A stretch of DNA of 64,000 bases from JANXQZ01 sp038225555 (lineage in GTDB: Bacteria; Acidobacteriota; Terriglobia; Bryobacterales; Bryobacteraceae): positions 1-64,000 of the forward strand of contig JBBRRB010000001.1 in NCBI GenBank assembly GCA_038225555.1, read 5' to 3'. Below the pieces are notes generated by a model. It was not told where the DNA came from, did no database searches, and worked only from the letters and a program-made list of their open reading frames with translations. Position 1 is the stretch's first letter, and every line of letters begins with the position of its first letter. Shown in pieces: positions 52,482-60,417 of this stretch. A program made the translations under genes and the position numbers.

Positions 52482-53360
52482 CTAAAGAGCCGCCTTCTGA
52501 AGATGGTCGGCCAGGGAAAGCAATGCGTTGATTTCGACTGCCAGGCTGGACAGGCTGGCGCGATCAAGGCGGTTCTGAACCAGCGAATTGAAACACTCCC
52601 TTAATTTCTTGGCGGCACCCGAAGCCGCTTCCGCGCGATCGAGGGCTCCAGATCCAAAGAGCACCTGTTCGCGATGAGACGCCCAGTCACTCGGCAACTC
52701 GCGCGGTCCAATGTAGGGTGCAATCACGTCCTGCGTCTCCTCAAGATTGATTCGTGCTTTCGTATCCGTTCGTAAATCGCTCGCGATTGCTTTGAAAACC
52801 GCCTCCTGCAACCCTAGTTCTTCCGCTATGGCTTTCGAGCGCGCCCTGAGTTCGGCATCGAGCGCTCGCACCTTCAGAGCCGCAACCACGGGAGCGGCGA
52901 CATCCGGCATGAAACTGGAAACCGAGGCGGTGCCAATGGAAGATCCCCTCAGCGCGGTACCGAGTTTCGATATTGAATCGTAAACTCCACTGGCCGATTT
53001 GGCGAGGGGTTCAGGATTCTTGCTGTCCGCCATTGCCGCCAAGGTTTCAAAGTAGCCCTGGAGAAGCCTGCCGTGCCGCCCCACGTCTTTCAGCAGAACC
53101 AGACGCTGGCGCAGGAGCTCGTTGCTTCTCGCGAGCCGGTCACGGCGCTCATCGCTGGAGAAAGCGGTCCGAGTCGCGCGCAGAACCGACGAGTCGTTTC
53201 GAACGGCGGCGGTTCCCGCTTCGTCGAGGACAGTTTGGCTGGCTTTCACGTAGGCGACGCCTGCTTGAGCGAATCCGCTAAATTGAGATACTCGGGCCGA
53301 GACACAGCCGGAGAGAACTGCGCAGGCAGCCAGTCCGGCGGCGTAGAGAGCGATTCGCAT
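52482..53360 (-). CDS. Predicted lipoprotein, helical, unknown function
   Basis: 292 residues. A lipoprotein signal with lipobox LSGC (Cys ~19) is followed by an almost entirely helical body with long amphipathic segments (LLRQRLVLLKDVGRHGRLLQ, ALDAELRARSKAIAEELGLQ). It may be an envelope-anchored coiled-coil protein. No domain recognised. Co-directional and nearly contiguous with the 112-residue gene downstream. Confidence 0.65.
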   Translation of the reverse strand: MRIALYAAGLAACAVLSGCVSARVSQFSGFAQAGVAYVKASQTVLDEAGTAAVRNDSSVLRATRTAFSSDERRDRLARSNELLRQRLVLLKDVGRHGRLLQGYFETLAAMADSKNPEPLAKSASGVYDSISKLGTALRGSSIGTASVSSFMPDVAAPVVAALKVRALDAELRARSKAIAEELGLQEAVFKAIASDLRTDTKARINLEETQDVIAPYIGPRELPSDWASHREQVLFGSGALDRAEAASGAAKKLRECFNSLVQNRLDRASLSSLAVEINALLSLADHLQKAAL

Positions 53361-53380
53361 GAGTGATCTAATGCTATATC

Positions 53381-53908
53381 TTATCTCGCACTCGATTCAG
53401 CGGCGTCCCGAACCGTCCGCAAATCAAGGAACATCCTTTGCGGGCCTGCGTCCGACCCATCGCCAATTGGGAGAAATCCATAGCGTGCATACCAACTGAT
53501 CCGATCCGGATACGCATCTATGACTATGCAGCGGCAACCAATCTCGTTAGCAACCCGCAGGCTGATGCGGAACGCCTCCGCAATCAAGGCGTGTCCAAGC
53601 CCTCGTCCTGCGAACCGAAGATCCACACCTAGGCGCGCGAGTAAAATCACGGGCAAATCGTTAGGGGGCAGCCCTCGAACATTTTTCTTCGGAAACACCT
53701 CGCGGGGCACGCTCGCCGTCGCAAGAGTAAAGTAGCCAAGCACCGCATCGAGCGCGCCTTCATCGACAGCCACATAGCTCACTCCAATCGAGCTTTTCTC
53801 CTGATTGCCCCAGGCGTGGCGCTTGAGATAATTATCGAGGGCCGCATCGCCGCATCCGAAGCCTTGCACTCGATCGTGTTCTTCGAGGCGTCGGATGACA
53901 ATCGCCAT
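53381..53908 (-). CDS. GNAT acetyltransferase, TacT/AtaT-like toxin
   Basis: 175 residues. FGCGDAALDNYLKRHAWGNQEKS near the start (in parts: CGDAALDNYL, then the RHA segment) is the hallmark of toxin-type GNATs that acetylate aminoacyl-tRNA. The acetyl-CoA loop is RLGVDLRFAGRGLGHALI and the C-terminal strand ends WYARYGFLPI. It starts adjacent to the stop of the upstream antitoxin-like gene, as in GNAT-RHH toxin-antitoxin pairs. Confidence 0.88.
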   Translation of the reverse strand: MAIVIRRLEEHDRVQGFGCGDAALDNYLKRHAWGNQEKSSIGVSYVAVDEGALDAVLGYFTLATASVPREVFPKKNVRGLPPNDLPVILLARLGVDLRFAGRGLGHALIAEAFRISLRVANEIGCRCIVIDAYPDRISWYARYGFLPIGDGSDAGPQRMFLDLRTVRDAAESSAR

Positions 53909-54310
53909 TCAATCGCGCATGGCCCGAATCAGGGCCGCAGTGGGCTGGTCTGGTTCCGTCTTGAATGCGAGCTCGGCAAGACTCTCAAGCTCGCCCTTGG
54001 TCCACTGGATCTGGATGCGCGGAAGGAGAAGGTCGGGCGCCACTCTTTCCAGTCGAGGCAAGACCAGCACTTTGCGTTCTCCCGTTGCGCTCTCGCTGAG
54101 AATACGGTGGCCTAGTCTCCGCTCTGACACCGCCCATCTAAACAGCGCTAGCGCGTCCGACAAAAGATCTGTGTTGCTCGTCAGCTGCAGTTCTTCTTTT
54201 AGCGCGCGCATCGTCCGATCCTCTGCTGGTGCAAGGTCCGCTTGGAACTTGGCCTTTCGAGGCCGGCTGATCTGGGGCGCCTCGATTCGTTTTCTCGTTT
54301 TCAAAGCCAT
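53909..54310 (-). CDS. Probable antitoxin of the GNAT toxin
   Basis: 133 residues. The middle part (LKEELQLTSNTDLLSDALALFRWAVSE, in parts) looks like a ribbon-helix-helix DNA-binding helix pair, and the basic N-terminus (MALKTRKR) is unlike the short DUF1778 antitoxins usually paired with GNAT toxins, which are ~90 residues. A C-terminal extension (residues ~75-133) could be the toxin-binding part. Position immediately upstream of the toxin supports the role. Confidence 0.65.
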   Translation of the reverse strand: MALKTRKRIEAPQISRPRKAKFQADLAPAEDRTMRALKEELQLTSNTDLLSDALALFRWAVSERRLGHRILSESATGERKVLVLPRLERVAPDLLLPRIQIQWTKGELESLAELAFKTEPDQPTAALIRAMRD

Positions 54311-54375
54311 CGCATACTATTGTACTCCGAAACTAAACCAGAATAGAGTTAGACCGGATACCCGATGCAGGCTGC

Positions 54376-54738
54376 TCAGCAGGGCTGAGAGTTGGATTCC
54401 ACCGTTTTCTTCAGCATTTTCTCAACGACATCGAAATCGATCTTTTCAGGACGCGGGAAGCGAATGCAGCCCTTTCCAATATCGAGATCGGCGAGAGCCG
54501 CACGGTACTCGTCCACCACAAGTTTTTCCATCACATATAGCGAGATGTAGTTTTTCTGACTTGCAAACGCCACCTCTAAGACTCCGTTTCGCTTGTAGGC
54601 CGGCATGCCGAATTCCATGCATTCTTCATAGCCTGCGAGCGAGGTGAGGCAGAGCTGCCTTAGTTTCAAAAGTGCCGCCTGCCTAGCCACCGGTGCTAAG
54701 TTGACGTAGGTAGCAACATCAGGTGCTTTGATCGTCAT
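54376..54738 (-). CDS. DUF1801 / YdhG-like domain protein
   Basis: 120 residues from ATG 54738. LRQLCLTSLAGYEECMEFGMPAYKRNGVLEVAFASQKNYISLY (given in overlapping parts: EECMEFGMPAY, VAFASQKNYISLYVM) and GKGCIRFPRPEKID are the DUF1801 core, a fold found in small iron-related and YdhG-like proteins of unknown function. The ATG overlaps the ubiD stop by 4 bp. The open frame reaches up to 54966, but the upstream part is out-of-frame ubiD. Confidence 0.8.
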   Translation of the reverse strand: MTIKAPDVATYVNLAPVARQAALLKLRQLCLTSLAGYEECMEFGMPAYKRNGVLEVAFASQKNYISLYVMEKLVVDEYRAALADLDIGKGCIRFPRPEKIDFDVVEKMLKKTVESNSQPC

Positions 54739-56183
54739 AGTCCCGCTTTCCTCCATAATTGATCCACTCTCGCCCGCACGTCGTCCGTCATCCGAATCAC
54801 GTCCGGCCAAGGCCTGACAAATCCTTCTTCCTTCCACTTTCTGGTCGCATCGATGCCCATCTTGGATCCAAAATTCGGCAACCTGCTGGCGTGGTCCAGC
54901 GAATCGATAGGACCCATCACGAACTGAATATCCCGCTCCGGATCGATGTTGTTGAGCGCCTTCCAAGCCACCTCGCTCACGTTTTGCACGTCCACATCCT
55001 CGTCAACGACAACGATGCACTTGCTAAACATCGCTTGCCCCAATCCCCAAATAGCGTGCATCACCTTGCGCGCATGCAGGGGATACGCCTTGCGAATCGA
55101 CACCAAAATCAAGTTGTGGAAAATGCCCTCGGCCGGAAGACACATATCGCGCACTTCAGGCAGCTGCATCCGCATCAGCGGCAGAAAAATGCGCTCGATG
55201 GCTTTGCCCATGTAGAAATCCTCCATGGGTGGGGGGCCAACTATGGTGGTGGCATAAATCGGATCCTTGCGATGCGTGATGCACTCGATGTGGAACACAG
55301 GATAATCGTCGTCCAGCGAATAGAACCCGGTATGATCCCCGAACGGGCCTTCGCGCCGCTGCTCGCCCAATTCGACATATCCCTCCAGCACGATCTCGGC
55401 GTTGGCCGGAACTTCCACGTCATTCGTTTCGCTCTTCACCATTTCTACCGGCTTGCCGCGCAAGAAGCCCGCGATCATCATTTCATCCAGATCCGGCGGC
55501 AGCGGCAAAATCGCCGAGTACATCGTGGCCGGGTCCGATCCGATCGCAACCGAAACGGGCATACGGGCCTGCTTGCCTTCCTTCAGCAATTTGCGGTAGT
55601 GGTCCGCGCCTTGCTTGTGCGTCTGCCAATGCATGCCGGTGGTGCGCGCATCGTAAACCTGCATGCGGTACATGCCGCAGTTCCGCTTCCCTGTATCCGG
55701 ATTCTTGGTGAAGACCATGGGAAGCGTAATGAATCGTCCTCCATCCTGAGGCCAGCAATGCAGCACCGGAAATTCAGCGAGCGAGAAATTATCCTTCCGG
55801 ATCACCTCCTTGCAGGGACCGCCGCTGACGATCTTCGGAAAGAACGAACCCATTTCGGCCAGCTTGGGCAGCATCTTCAACTTCCCGATCAGCCCTTGCG
55901 GCATGCGCATTTCCAGGTACTCGGCGATGCGGCCAGCCACTTCGTCCACTGAATCCACCCCCAGGGCGATCTCCATGCGGCGCATGCTGGCGAAGCCGTT
56001 GATCAACAGAGGAACCTTGCTTCCCTTAGGGTTTTCGAAAAGCAGCGCTGGGCCGCCGGTTTTCACTGACCGATCGGCGAACTCCGTGATTTCCAGGTGC
56101 GGATCCACCTCGAACGGGATGCGCTTCAGTTCTTTGTTTTTTTCGAGCGCGCGCACGAAATCGCGCAGGTCGTTATGAGCCAT
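54735..56183 (-). CDS. ubiD: UbiD-family prenylated-FMN-dependent decarboxylase
   Basis: 482 residues, the family's normal length. DLRDFVRALEKNKELKRI at the start, LFENPKGSKVPLLINGFAS, AIGSDPATMYSAILPLP, GYVELGEQRREGPFGDHTGFYS (conserved Glu and Arg of the prFMN site) and VVVDEDVDVQNVSEVAWKAL are present. It removes a carboxylate from an aromatic acid, in ubiquinone, futalosine-type menaquinone, or aromatic degradation pathways. No ubiX or mqn gene is adjacent, so the exact role is open; menaquinone synthesis is a reasonable guess in an acidobacterium. Confidence 0.92.
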   Translation of the reverse strand: MAHNDLRDFVRALEKNKELKRIPFEVDPHLEITEFADRSVKTGGPALLFENPKGSKVPLLINGFASMRRMEIALGVDSVDEVAGRIAEYLEMRMPQGLIGKLKMLPKLAEMGSFFPKIVSGGPCKEVIRKDNFSLAEFPVLHCWPQDGGRFITLPMVFTKNPDTGKRNCGMYRMQVYDARTTGMHWQTHKQGADHYRKLLKEGKQARMPVSVAIGSDPATMYSAILPLPPDLDEMMIAGFLRGKPVEMVKSETNDVEVPANAEIVLEGYVELGEQRREGPFGDHTGFYSLDDDYPVFHIECITHRKDPIYATTIVGPPPMEDFYMGKAIERIFLPLMRMQLPEVRDMCLPAEGIFHNLILVSIRKAYPLHARKVMHAIWGLGQAMFSKCIVVVDEDVDVQNVSEVAWKALNNIDPERDIQFVMGPIDSLDHASRLPNFGSKMGIDATRKWKEEGFVRPWPDVIRMTDDVRARVDQLWRKAGL

Positions 56184-56213
56184 GTGATTTTACTATGATG
56201 GAAACGTCTACCG

Positions 56214-56948
56214 ATGACAAATCGAACCGCTTTAATTACGGGCGCCAGCCGGGGAATTGGAAAAGCCTGCGCGCTCGCGTTAGCCGAAGCCGGCGTGAGG
56301 GTTGCACTCGCCGCACGCAATGTCGAACTGCTGGAAACTCTGGCCGCAGAAATCCGTTTGCGCGGTCGTGAAGCGTTTGTCGTGTCGCTCGATCTCACCA
56401 GTCCTGAATCGATAAAGGCCGCAGTCGCCCAGGTCTCGAAAGAGTTCGGCCGCATCGACATTCTAGTGAACAACGCCGGCATGACCAAGGATGGCCTCGC
56501 GCTGCGGATGAAGAAAGATGATTGGGATGTCGTGCTTGCCACCAACCTCACCGGGGCTTTTCTCATGAGCCAACAAGTGCTACAGGGTATGATGCGCGAG
56601 CGGTGGGGCCGCATCATTAACATTTCGTCGGTGGTGGCGGAAATGGGCAATCCGGGCCAATCGAACTACGTTGCGTCGAAGGCGGGTCTGATCGGGTTCA
56701 CCAAGTCGTTGGCGCACGAGATGGGCAGCCGGAACATCACGGTGAACGCGGTGGCGCCGGGATTTGTCGAAACCGATATGACCCATGGACTCCCGCCGGA
56801 GCTGAAGGAAAAGATGCTGGCCAACATACCGTTGAGGCGCATCGGGCAGCCTGAAGATATCGCGGGCGCGGTGGTTTTTCTGGCAAGCGACGCAGCGGCT
56901 TACATCACCGGACACGTGCTGGATGTCAACGGCGGAATTCATATGTAG
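56214..56948 (+). CDS. fabG: 3-oxoacyl-[acyl-carrier-protein] reductase
   Basis: 244 residues. A classic short-chain dehydrogenase: ALITGASRGIGKACALAL (TGxxxGxG), NNAGMTKDG, Ser-Tyr-Lys triad in IINISSVVAEMGNPGQSNYVASKAG, and the FabG-like SDAAAYITGHVLDVNGG. The NMTKDG-type and NYVASKAG motifs and length favour FabG over other reductases. It reduces beta-ketoacyl-ACP with NADPH in fatty acid synthesis. Isolated from other fab genes. Confidence 0.9.
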   Translation: MTNRTALITGASRGIGKACALALAEAGVRVALAARNVELLETLAAEIRLRGREAFVVSLDLTSPESIKAAVAQVSKEFGRIDILVNNAGMTKDGLALRMKKDDWDVVLATNLTGAFLMSQQVLQGMMRERWGRIINISSVVAEMGNPGQSNYVASKAGLIGFTKSLAHEMGSRNITVNAVAPGFVETDMTHGLPPELKEKMLANIPLRRIGQPEDIAGAVVFLASDAAAYITGHVLDVNGGIHM

Positions 56949-56950
56949 CG

Positions 56951-56983
56951 GGCGGCTCGGGCATTCCTACAGCCCGACTCGCC
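56951..56983. terminator. Possible stem-loop between fabG and a convergent gene
   Basis: GGCG-gct-CGGGC (56951-56962) pairs with GCCCG-act-CGCC (56972-56983). It lies just past the fabG stop and overlaps the last codons of the convergent flavoprotein gene, with no T-run, so a terminator role is uncertain. Confidence 0.25.
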
Positions 56984-58178
56984 GGAGAATCTCCCTGGCC
57001 CCCGTCTTCAGCAATCCTGGGTTTGACCACAGCGCCTGAAACGCCCATCCGCCAAGCAATTCCGTTTTCAGTGCCTGCCCGAATTGATAGGGAGTGAGCC
57101 GGCTTAGAGTCTCGGTGCCGAGGTCCCATCGCTCATCGCTCCAGCGCGCGATGCGCCGATTGATCTCGGCCGCCACTCGCAGATTCGCACCATACTTGGC
57201 CTTCCAACGCTTTTCGTACCTAGCCAGAAATTCGGCTGAGACGTCGCCTGTGTGGATCGCCTCAGCCGCCACCTCGCCAGCCATCTTGCCCGCCCAGATC
57301 GCCCAACGAATTCCCTCGCCCAATAGCGCTGACGGCTGGCCGGCCGAATCGCCCGCGCCCATGATTCCGTTTCCAACGAAGCGTTCGCACAGGCCATCCG
57401 AGGGAATTAACCCCGTGTGGTATTCCACCGGCTGCGCTCCGCGCAAATCCATTCCGAAGCGTGCGGCATTCTCCACGAGGCGGTTCAGATAGTCCTCCGG
57501 ATTCGCGTTGGTGTCTGCGTGAATGACACCCACACCTAAGCGGACTCGATGATTGCCATACGGTAACGCCCAAGCATAGCCGCTAGGCGCGACAACACTG
57601 CCGACAATCAGCACCACTTCCTCTTCGTCATAATTCGGAGCGTATAGGTCGTACTCGGCGCCCACGCCGAAACGTTGGTGACCCCTCATCACGCCAGCTT
57701 GCCGAAGCAGTCCCGCGCGGTAGCCCGTTGCATCGATCACAATGCGGCTCCGCACGTCCGTTTCCTTGCCGCGAAAATTCTTGATCTTCGCGCCCGTCGT
57801 GCGGTCGGAGTCCATCGTAAGGTCGAGCACCGAAGTGGCCGGGAACACCTGGACACCGGCGAGAATCGCGCGTTGAGCCAGGAATTGATAGGTCCGGCGC
57901 ACATCCATGCCGCAAGCGATCGGGTTGGCGTACTCGAAGCGGGCGCTGCGATTTGGAGAAACGAAGCGGCATACCTTGACCGGATGATAGAGATGGGCGG
58001 GGATGCCAAGCTCTTCGAGATCGCGAATAAAACTGCCGCCGGAGGTGCGGGTTGGCGATCCGATTTCGGAGTTTTTCTCGAACACGGCAACGGATGCGCC
58101 GCCTTGAGCCGCAGCCTCCGCCGCAGCCAATCCGCCAGGCCCTCCGCCCGCCACGATCACGTCAACTTCGGAAAGCAT
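56967..58178 (-). CDS. Geranylgeranyl-reductase-family FAD-dependent oxidoreductase
   Basis: 403 residues. The dinucleotide-binding start VDVIVAGGGPGGLAAAEAAAQGGASVAVFEK (GxGxxG), SRIVIDATGYRAGLLRQAG, the PYGNHRVRLGVGVIHAD block and the FAD-binding GIMGAGDSAGQPSALLGEGIRWAIWAGKMAG place it with the geranylgeranyl reductase/FixC-like group. Members saturate isoprenoid chains or hydroxylate aromatics. No signal peptide. Divergent from the alpha/beta hydrolase at 58227. Confidence 0.85.
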   Translation of the reverse strand: MLSEVDVIVAGGGPGGLAAAEAAAQGGASVAVFEKNSEIGSPTRTSGGSFIRDLEELGIPAHLYHPVKVCRFVSPNRSARFEYANPIACGMDVRRTYQFLAQRAILAGVQVFPATSVLDLTMDSDRTTGAKIKNFRGKETDVRSRIVIDATGYRAGLLRQAGVMRGHQRFGVGAEYDLYAPNYDEEEVVLIVGSVVAPSGYAWALPYGNHRVRLGVGVIHADTNANPEDYLNRLVENAARFGMDLRGAQPVEYHTGLIPSDGLCERFVGNGIMGAGDSAGQPSALLGEGIRWAIWAGKMAGEVAAEAIHTGDVSAEFLARYEKRWKAKYGANLRVAAEINRRIARWSDERWDLGTETLSRLTPYQFGQALKTELLGGWAFQALWSNPGLLKTGAREILRRVGL

Positions 58179-58190
58179 GGAAACTTCAAT

Positions 58191-58219
58191 TTAACATTTG
58201 GGTGCTTGGCGGGTATAAT
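58191..58219 (+). promoter_or_regulatory. Near-consensus sigma-70-type promoter, leaderless
   Basis: TTAACA (58191-58196) and TATAAT (58214-58219) are separated by exactly 17 bases. The expected transcription start (6-7 bases past TATAAT) coincides with the ATG at 58227, so the mRNA would have little or no 5' leader. Confidence 0.7.
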
Positions 58220-58226
58220 CTCGACA

Positions 58227-60140
58227 ATGACGAAAGCCCTGTTCCTGCTCGCGATCGCCGCATGTTGCCAAGCCGCCGAGCCCGTCGCCGACACCTTTCT
58301 GCTCGGGCTGGACGCGATCGCCCAGAAGCAACTCGATGTGCGTGAGTCGGGCATCCAAGCCATCCGCGACCCAAGCGCCGCCCGCCAGCGTCAGGAGCAT
58401 GTTCGCGCCAAGATCCTCGAATTGATCGGCGGACTTCCGGATTATCAGGGTCCTCTGAACGCGCGCAAGACGGGCGAGGTTCGGCAGCCGGGATTCGTCA
58501 TCGAGAAGATCGTTTTCGAAAGCTTGCCCCAGGTCTTCGTGACCGCGAATCTCTACCGACCCGACCGGACCGGCCAGTTTCCTGGAGTGTTGCTGCCGCT
58601 GGGTCACTGGGAATATGGCAAGCCCGCGGTGCAGCAAATCGCGGGAAATCTGGCGCTGAAGGGATTCGTGGTGCTCACATACGACCCGTTCGGCCAAGGC
58701 GAACGGCAGCAGCTCTATGATCGGCGCCTCGGCGGATCTTTAGCGAACCAGGGCACGGAGCAACACCTCCTTGCCGGAGGACTGAGCGTGCTGATTGGCC
58801 AGAGCTTCGCCCGCTATCGGATTTGGGACGCAAAGCGCGCGCTCGATTATCTGGTGAGCCGGCCTGAAGTGATCACGGATCGTATCGGTTGTACCGGCTG
58901 CTCCGGGGGCGGAACAATCACCACTTACATCTCAGCGCTTGATTCGCGGATCAAAGTTGCCGCGCCAGCCTGTTACATCAATTCATTCCGCAAGCTGTTC
59001 AGCGGTCCCGTTGGCGATTCCGAGCAGAGCCTGCCGAACTTCCTCGCCGCCGGTCTCGATCTACCAGACTATATCGAACTCTTCGCGCCTAAACCCTGGC
59101 TGATCTCTTCGACGCGCGACGACTTCTTTCCTTTGGAGGGGGCGCGGATCGCTTTTGAAGAGGCGCGCCGCTGGTATGGGATCTACGGAGCAGAGGACAA
59201 AATCAAGTGGGTGGTGGGACCCGGCGGGCATGGCACCCCTCTCGTGGTTCGTGAAGCGATTTACGAGTGGATGATTCGCTGGCTGAAAGGAGGCGAAGGA
59301 TCGGCAGCCGAGCAAAATGTTCCGCTACTGCCCGAGGATGCGCTCTGGGTTACGCCGACCGGGCAAGTGGCTGATCTGGGCGGCAGCCGCGAAGTATATG
59401 ACGTGATTCGCGATGACTACCGCAAGCGCAAACCAGGATCTCGCGCGGAACTGCTCACGATGCTGCGGGAGTTGGTTGATCCTCCGCATGCTGCCCCGAG
59501 TGTCCATCTCGAAGGTCAGGCGATCAGCTTCGAAACGGAAGCCGGCCTGCAAGTTCATGGGACGCTCCTGGTTCCAAAGACGAAGGGGCCGCATCCGGCG
59601 GTGATAGTAGTGGATACGCGGGGGCAGACTCCGCAGCGAGCACTCGACTTGGTGGAGCAGGGCAACGTAGTTCTGGTTCTGCTCCCGCGCGGGCTGCCTT
59701 CAAATCTAACGTCGCGCGCATATTCGGGCGATTGGCTACCCAACGTGCGGTCTTGGTTCATCGGCCGAAACTTGCCGGCTATGCGCGCGCATGACATTCT
59801 CAATGGATTTCAAGTCTTGAGGGCTCGCCCAGATGTGGATGCGACGAGGGTCGCAGCGGAAGCGAGTGGGATTTCGGGTATTTGGCTGATGATGGCTGCT
59901 GCGGTGGAGCCCGGAATCTTAAAGGTAACTGTGAGCCAAACGCCATTGAGCTTCGATCGGGCGTTCGACAATCCGCTGACGCGCGATCTGCATAGCGCAG
60001 TTATCCGAGGCTTTGCTTTGAAGTGGGATTTAGCAGATCTAGTGGAGCCGGAGAGGGTTTCATGGGTGGATCCGACGGATTGGCTGGGCCACGTGATACC
60101 GCTGAAGGGGAATTATAAGTACACGCCAGCTACCCAGTAA
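58227..60140 (+). CDS. Exported tandem alpha/beta hydrolase, acetyl-xylan-esterase-like
   Basis: 637 residues from ATG 58227; the frame is open upstream, but the signal peptide (MTKALFLLAIAACCQAAE) fixes the start. The N-terminal hydrolase (~60-360) has GVLLPLGHWEYGKP, YDPFGQGER, an intact nucleophile elbow GCTGCSGGGT, STRDDFFPLEGAR and GPGGHGTP. A second hydrolase-like domain (~430-637) begins VHGTLLVPKTKGPHPAVIVVD, but its elbow reads ASGISGIW, with Ile where Gly is expected, so it may be weak or non-catalytic. Likely an esterase on acetylated glycans. Promoter with a near-consensus TATAAT, see 58191. Confidence 0.8.
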   Translation: MTKALFLLAIAACCQAAEPVADTFLLGLDAIAQKQLDVRESGIQAIRDPSAARQRQEHVRAKILELIGGLPDYQGPLNARKTGEVRQPGFVIEKIVFESLPQVFVTANLYRPDRTGQFPGVLLPLGHWEYGKPAVQQIAGNLALKGFVVLTYDPFGQGERQQLYDRRLGGSLANQGTEQHLLAGGLSVLIGQSFARYRIWDAKRALDYLVSRPEVITDRIGCTGCSGGGTITTYISALDSRIKVAAPACYINSFRKLFSGPVGDSEQSLPNFLAAGLDLPDYIELFAPKPWLISSTRDDFFPLEGARIAFEEARRWYGIYGAEDKIKWVVGPGGHGTPLVVREAIYEWMIRWLKGGEGSAAEQNVPLLPEDALWVTPTGQVADLGGSREVYDVIRDDYRKRKPGSRAELLTMLRELVDPPHAAPSVHLEGQAISFETEAGLQVHGTLLVPKTKGPHPAVIVVDTRGQTPQRALDLVEQGNVVLVLLPRGLPSNLTSRAYSGDWLPNVRSWFIGRNLPAMRAHDILNGFQVLRARPDVDATRVAAEASGISGIWLMMAAAVEPGILKVTVSQTPLSFDRAFDNPLTRDLHSAVIRGFALKWDLADLVEPERVSWVDPTDWLGHVIPLKGNYKYTPATQ

Positions 60141-60149
60141 AATGAATTC

Positions 60150-60413
60150 ATGACCGTGACACTTGATATTTCTCCAGAACGGGAGGCGTTGCTGAGGGAA
60201 CACGCGCAGGCATTCGGGAACACCATTGAAGAGTGGCTGGTAAAAGTGACCGAGCAGATGGTGCCTCCGGGTTCCATCGCTCACTTGCAGAGGAGCAATC
60301 CCAAGGAGTGGATTCGGCGTTTTGACGAATGGGTCGACAGTCACGACCCCAATACTCCGGTTCTCTCCGACGAGGCCATGAGCCGCGAGAGCATCTACCC
60401 GGATCGTTTTTGA
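60150..60413 (+). CDS. vapB: VapB-like antitoxin
   Basis: 87 residues. VTLDISPEREALLREHAQAFGNTIEEWLVKVTEQM is a DNA-binding-type N-terminus, and the C-terminal part (IRRFDEWVDSHDPNTPVLSD, ESIYPDRF) is the tail expected to occupy the toxin active site. It starts 10 bp after the hydrolase stop, and TAAAAT (60138-60143) overlapping that stop lies 6 bases before its ATG. The toxin gene follows after 4 bp. Confidence 0.8.
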   Translation: MTVTLDISPEREALLREHAQAFGNTIEEWLVKVTEQMVPPGSIAHLQRSNPKEWIRRFDEWVDSHDPNTPVLSDEAMSRESIYPDRF

Positions 60414-60417
60414 CTAC

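Noticed and set aside
54759..55952. 397-codon open frame on the + strand
   Set aside because: It is antisense to ubiD, is rich in His and Arg with no domain, and ubiD is unambiguous on the other strand.
57675..58226. Upstream extension of the alpha/beta hydrolase frame
   Set aside because: It is antisense to the flavoprotein gene, and the signal peptide plus a TATAAT promoter fix the start at 58227.
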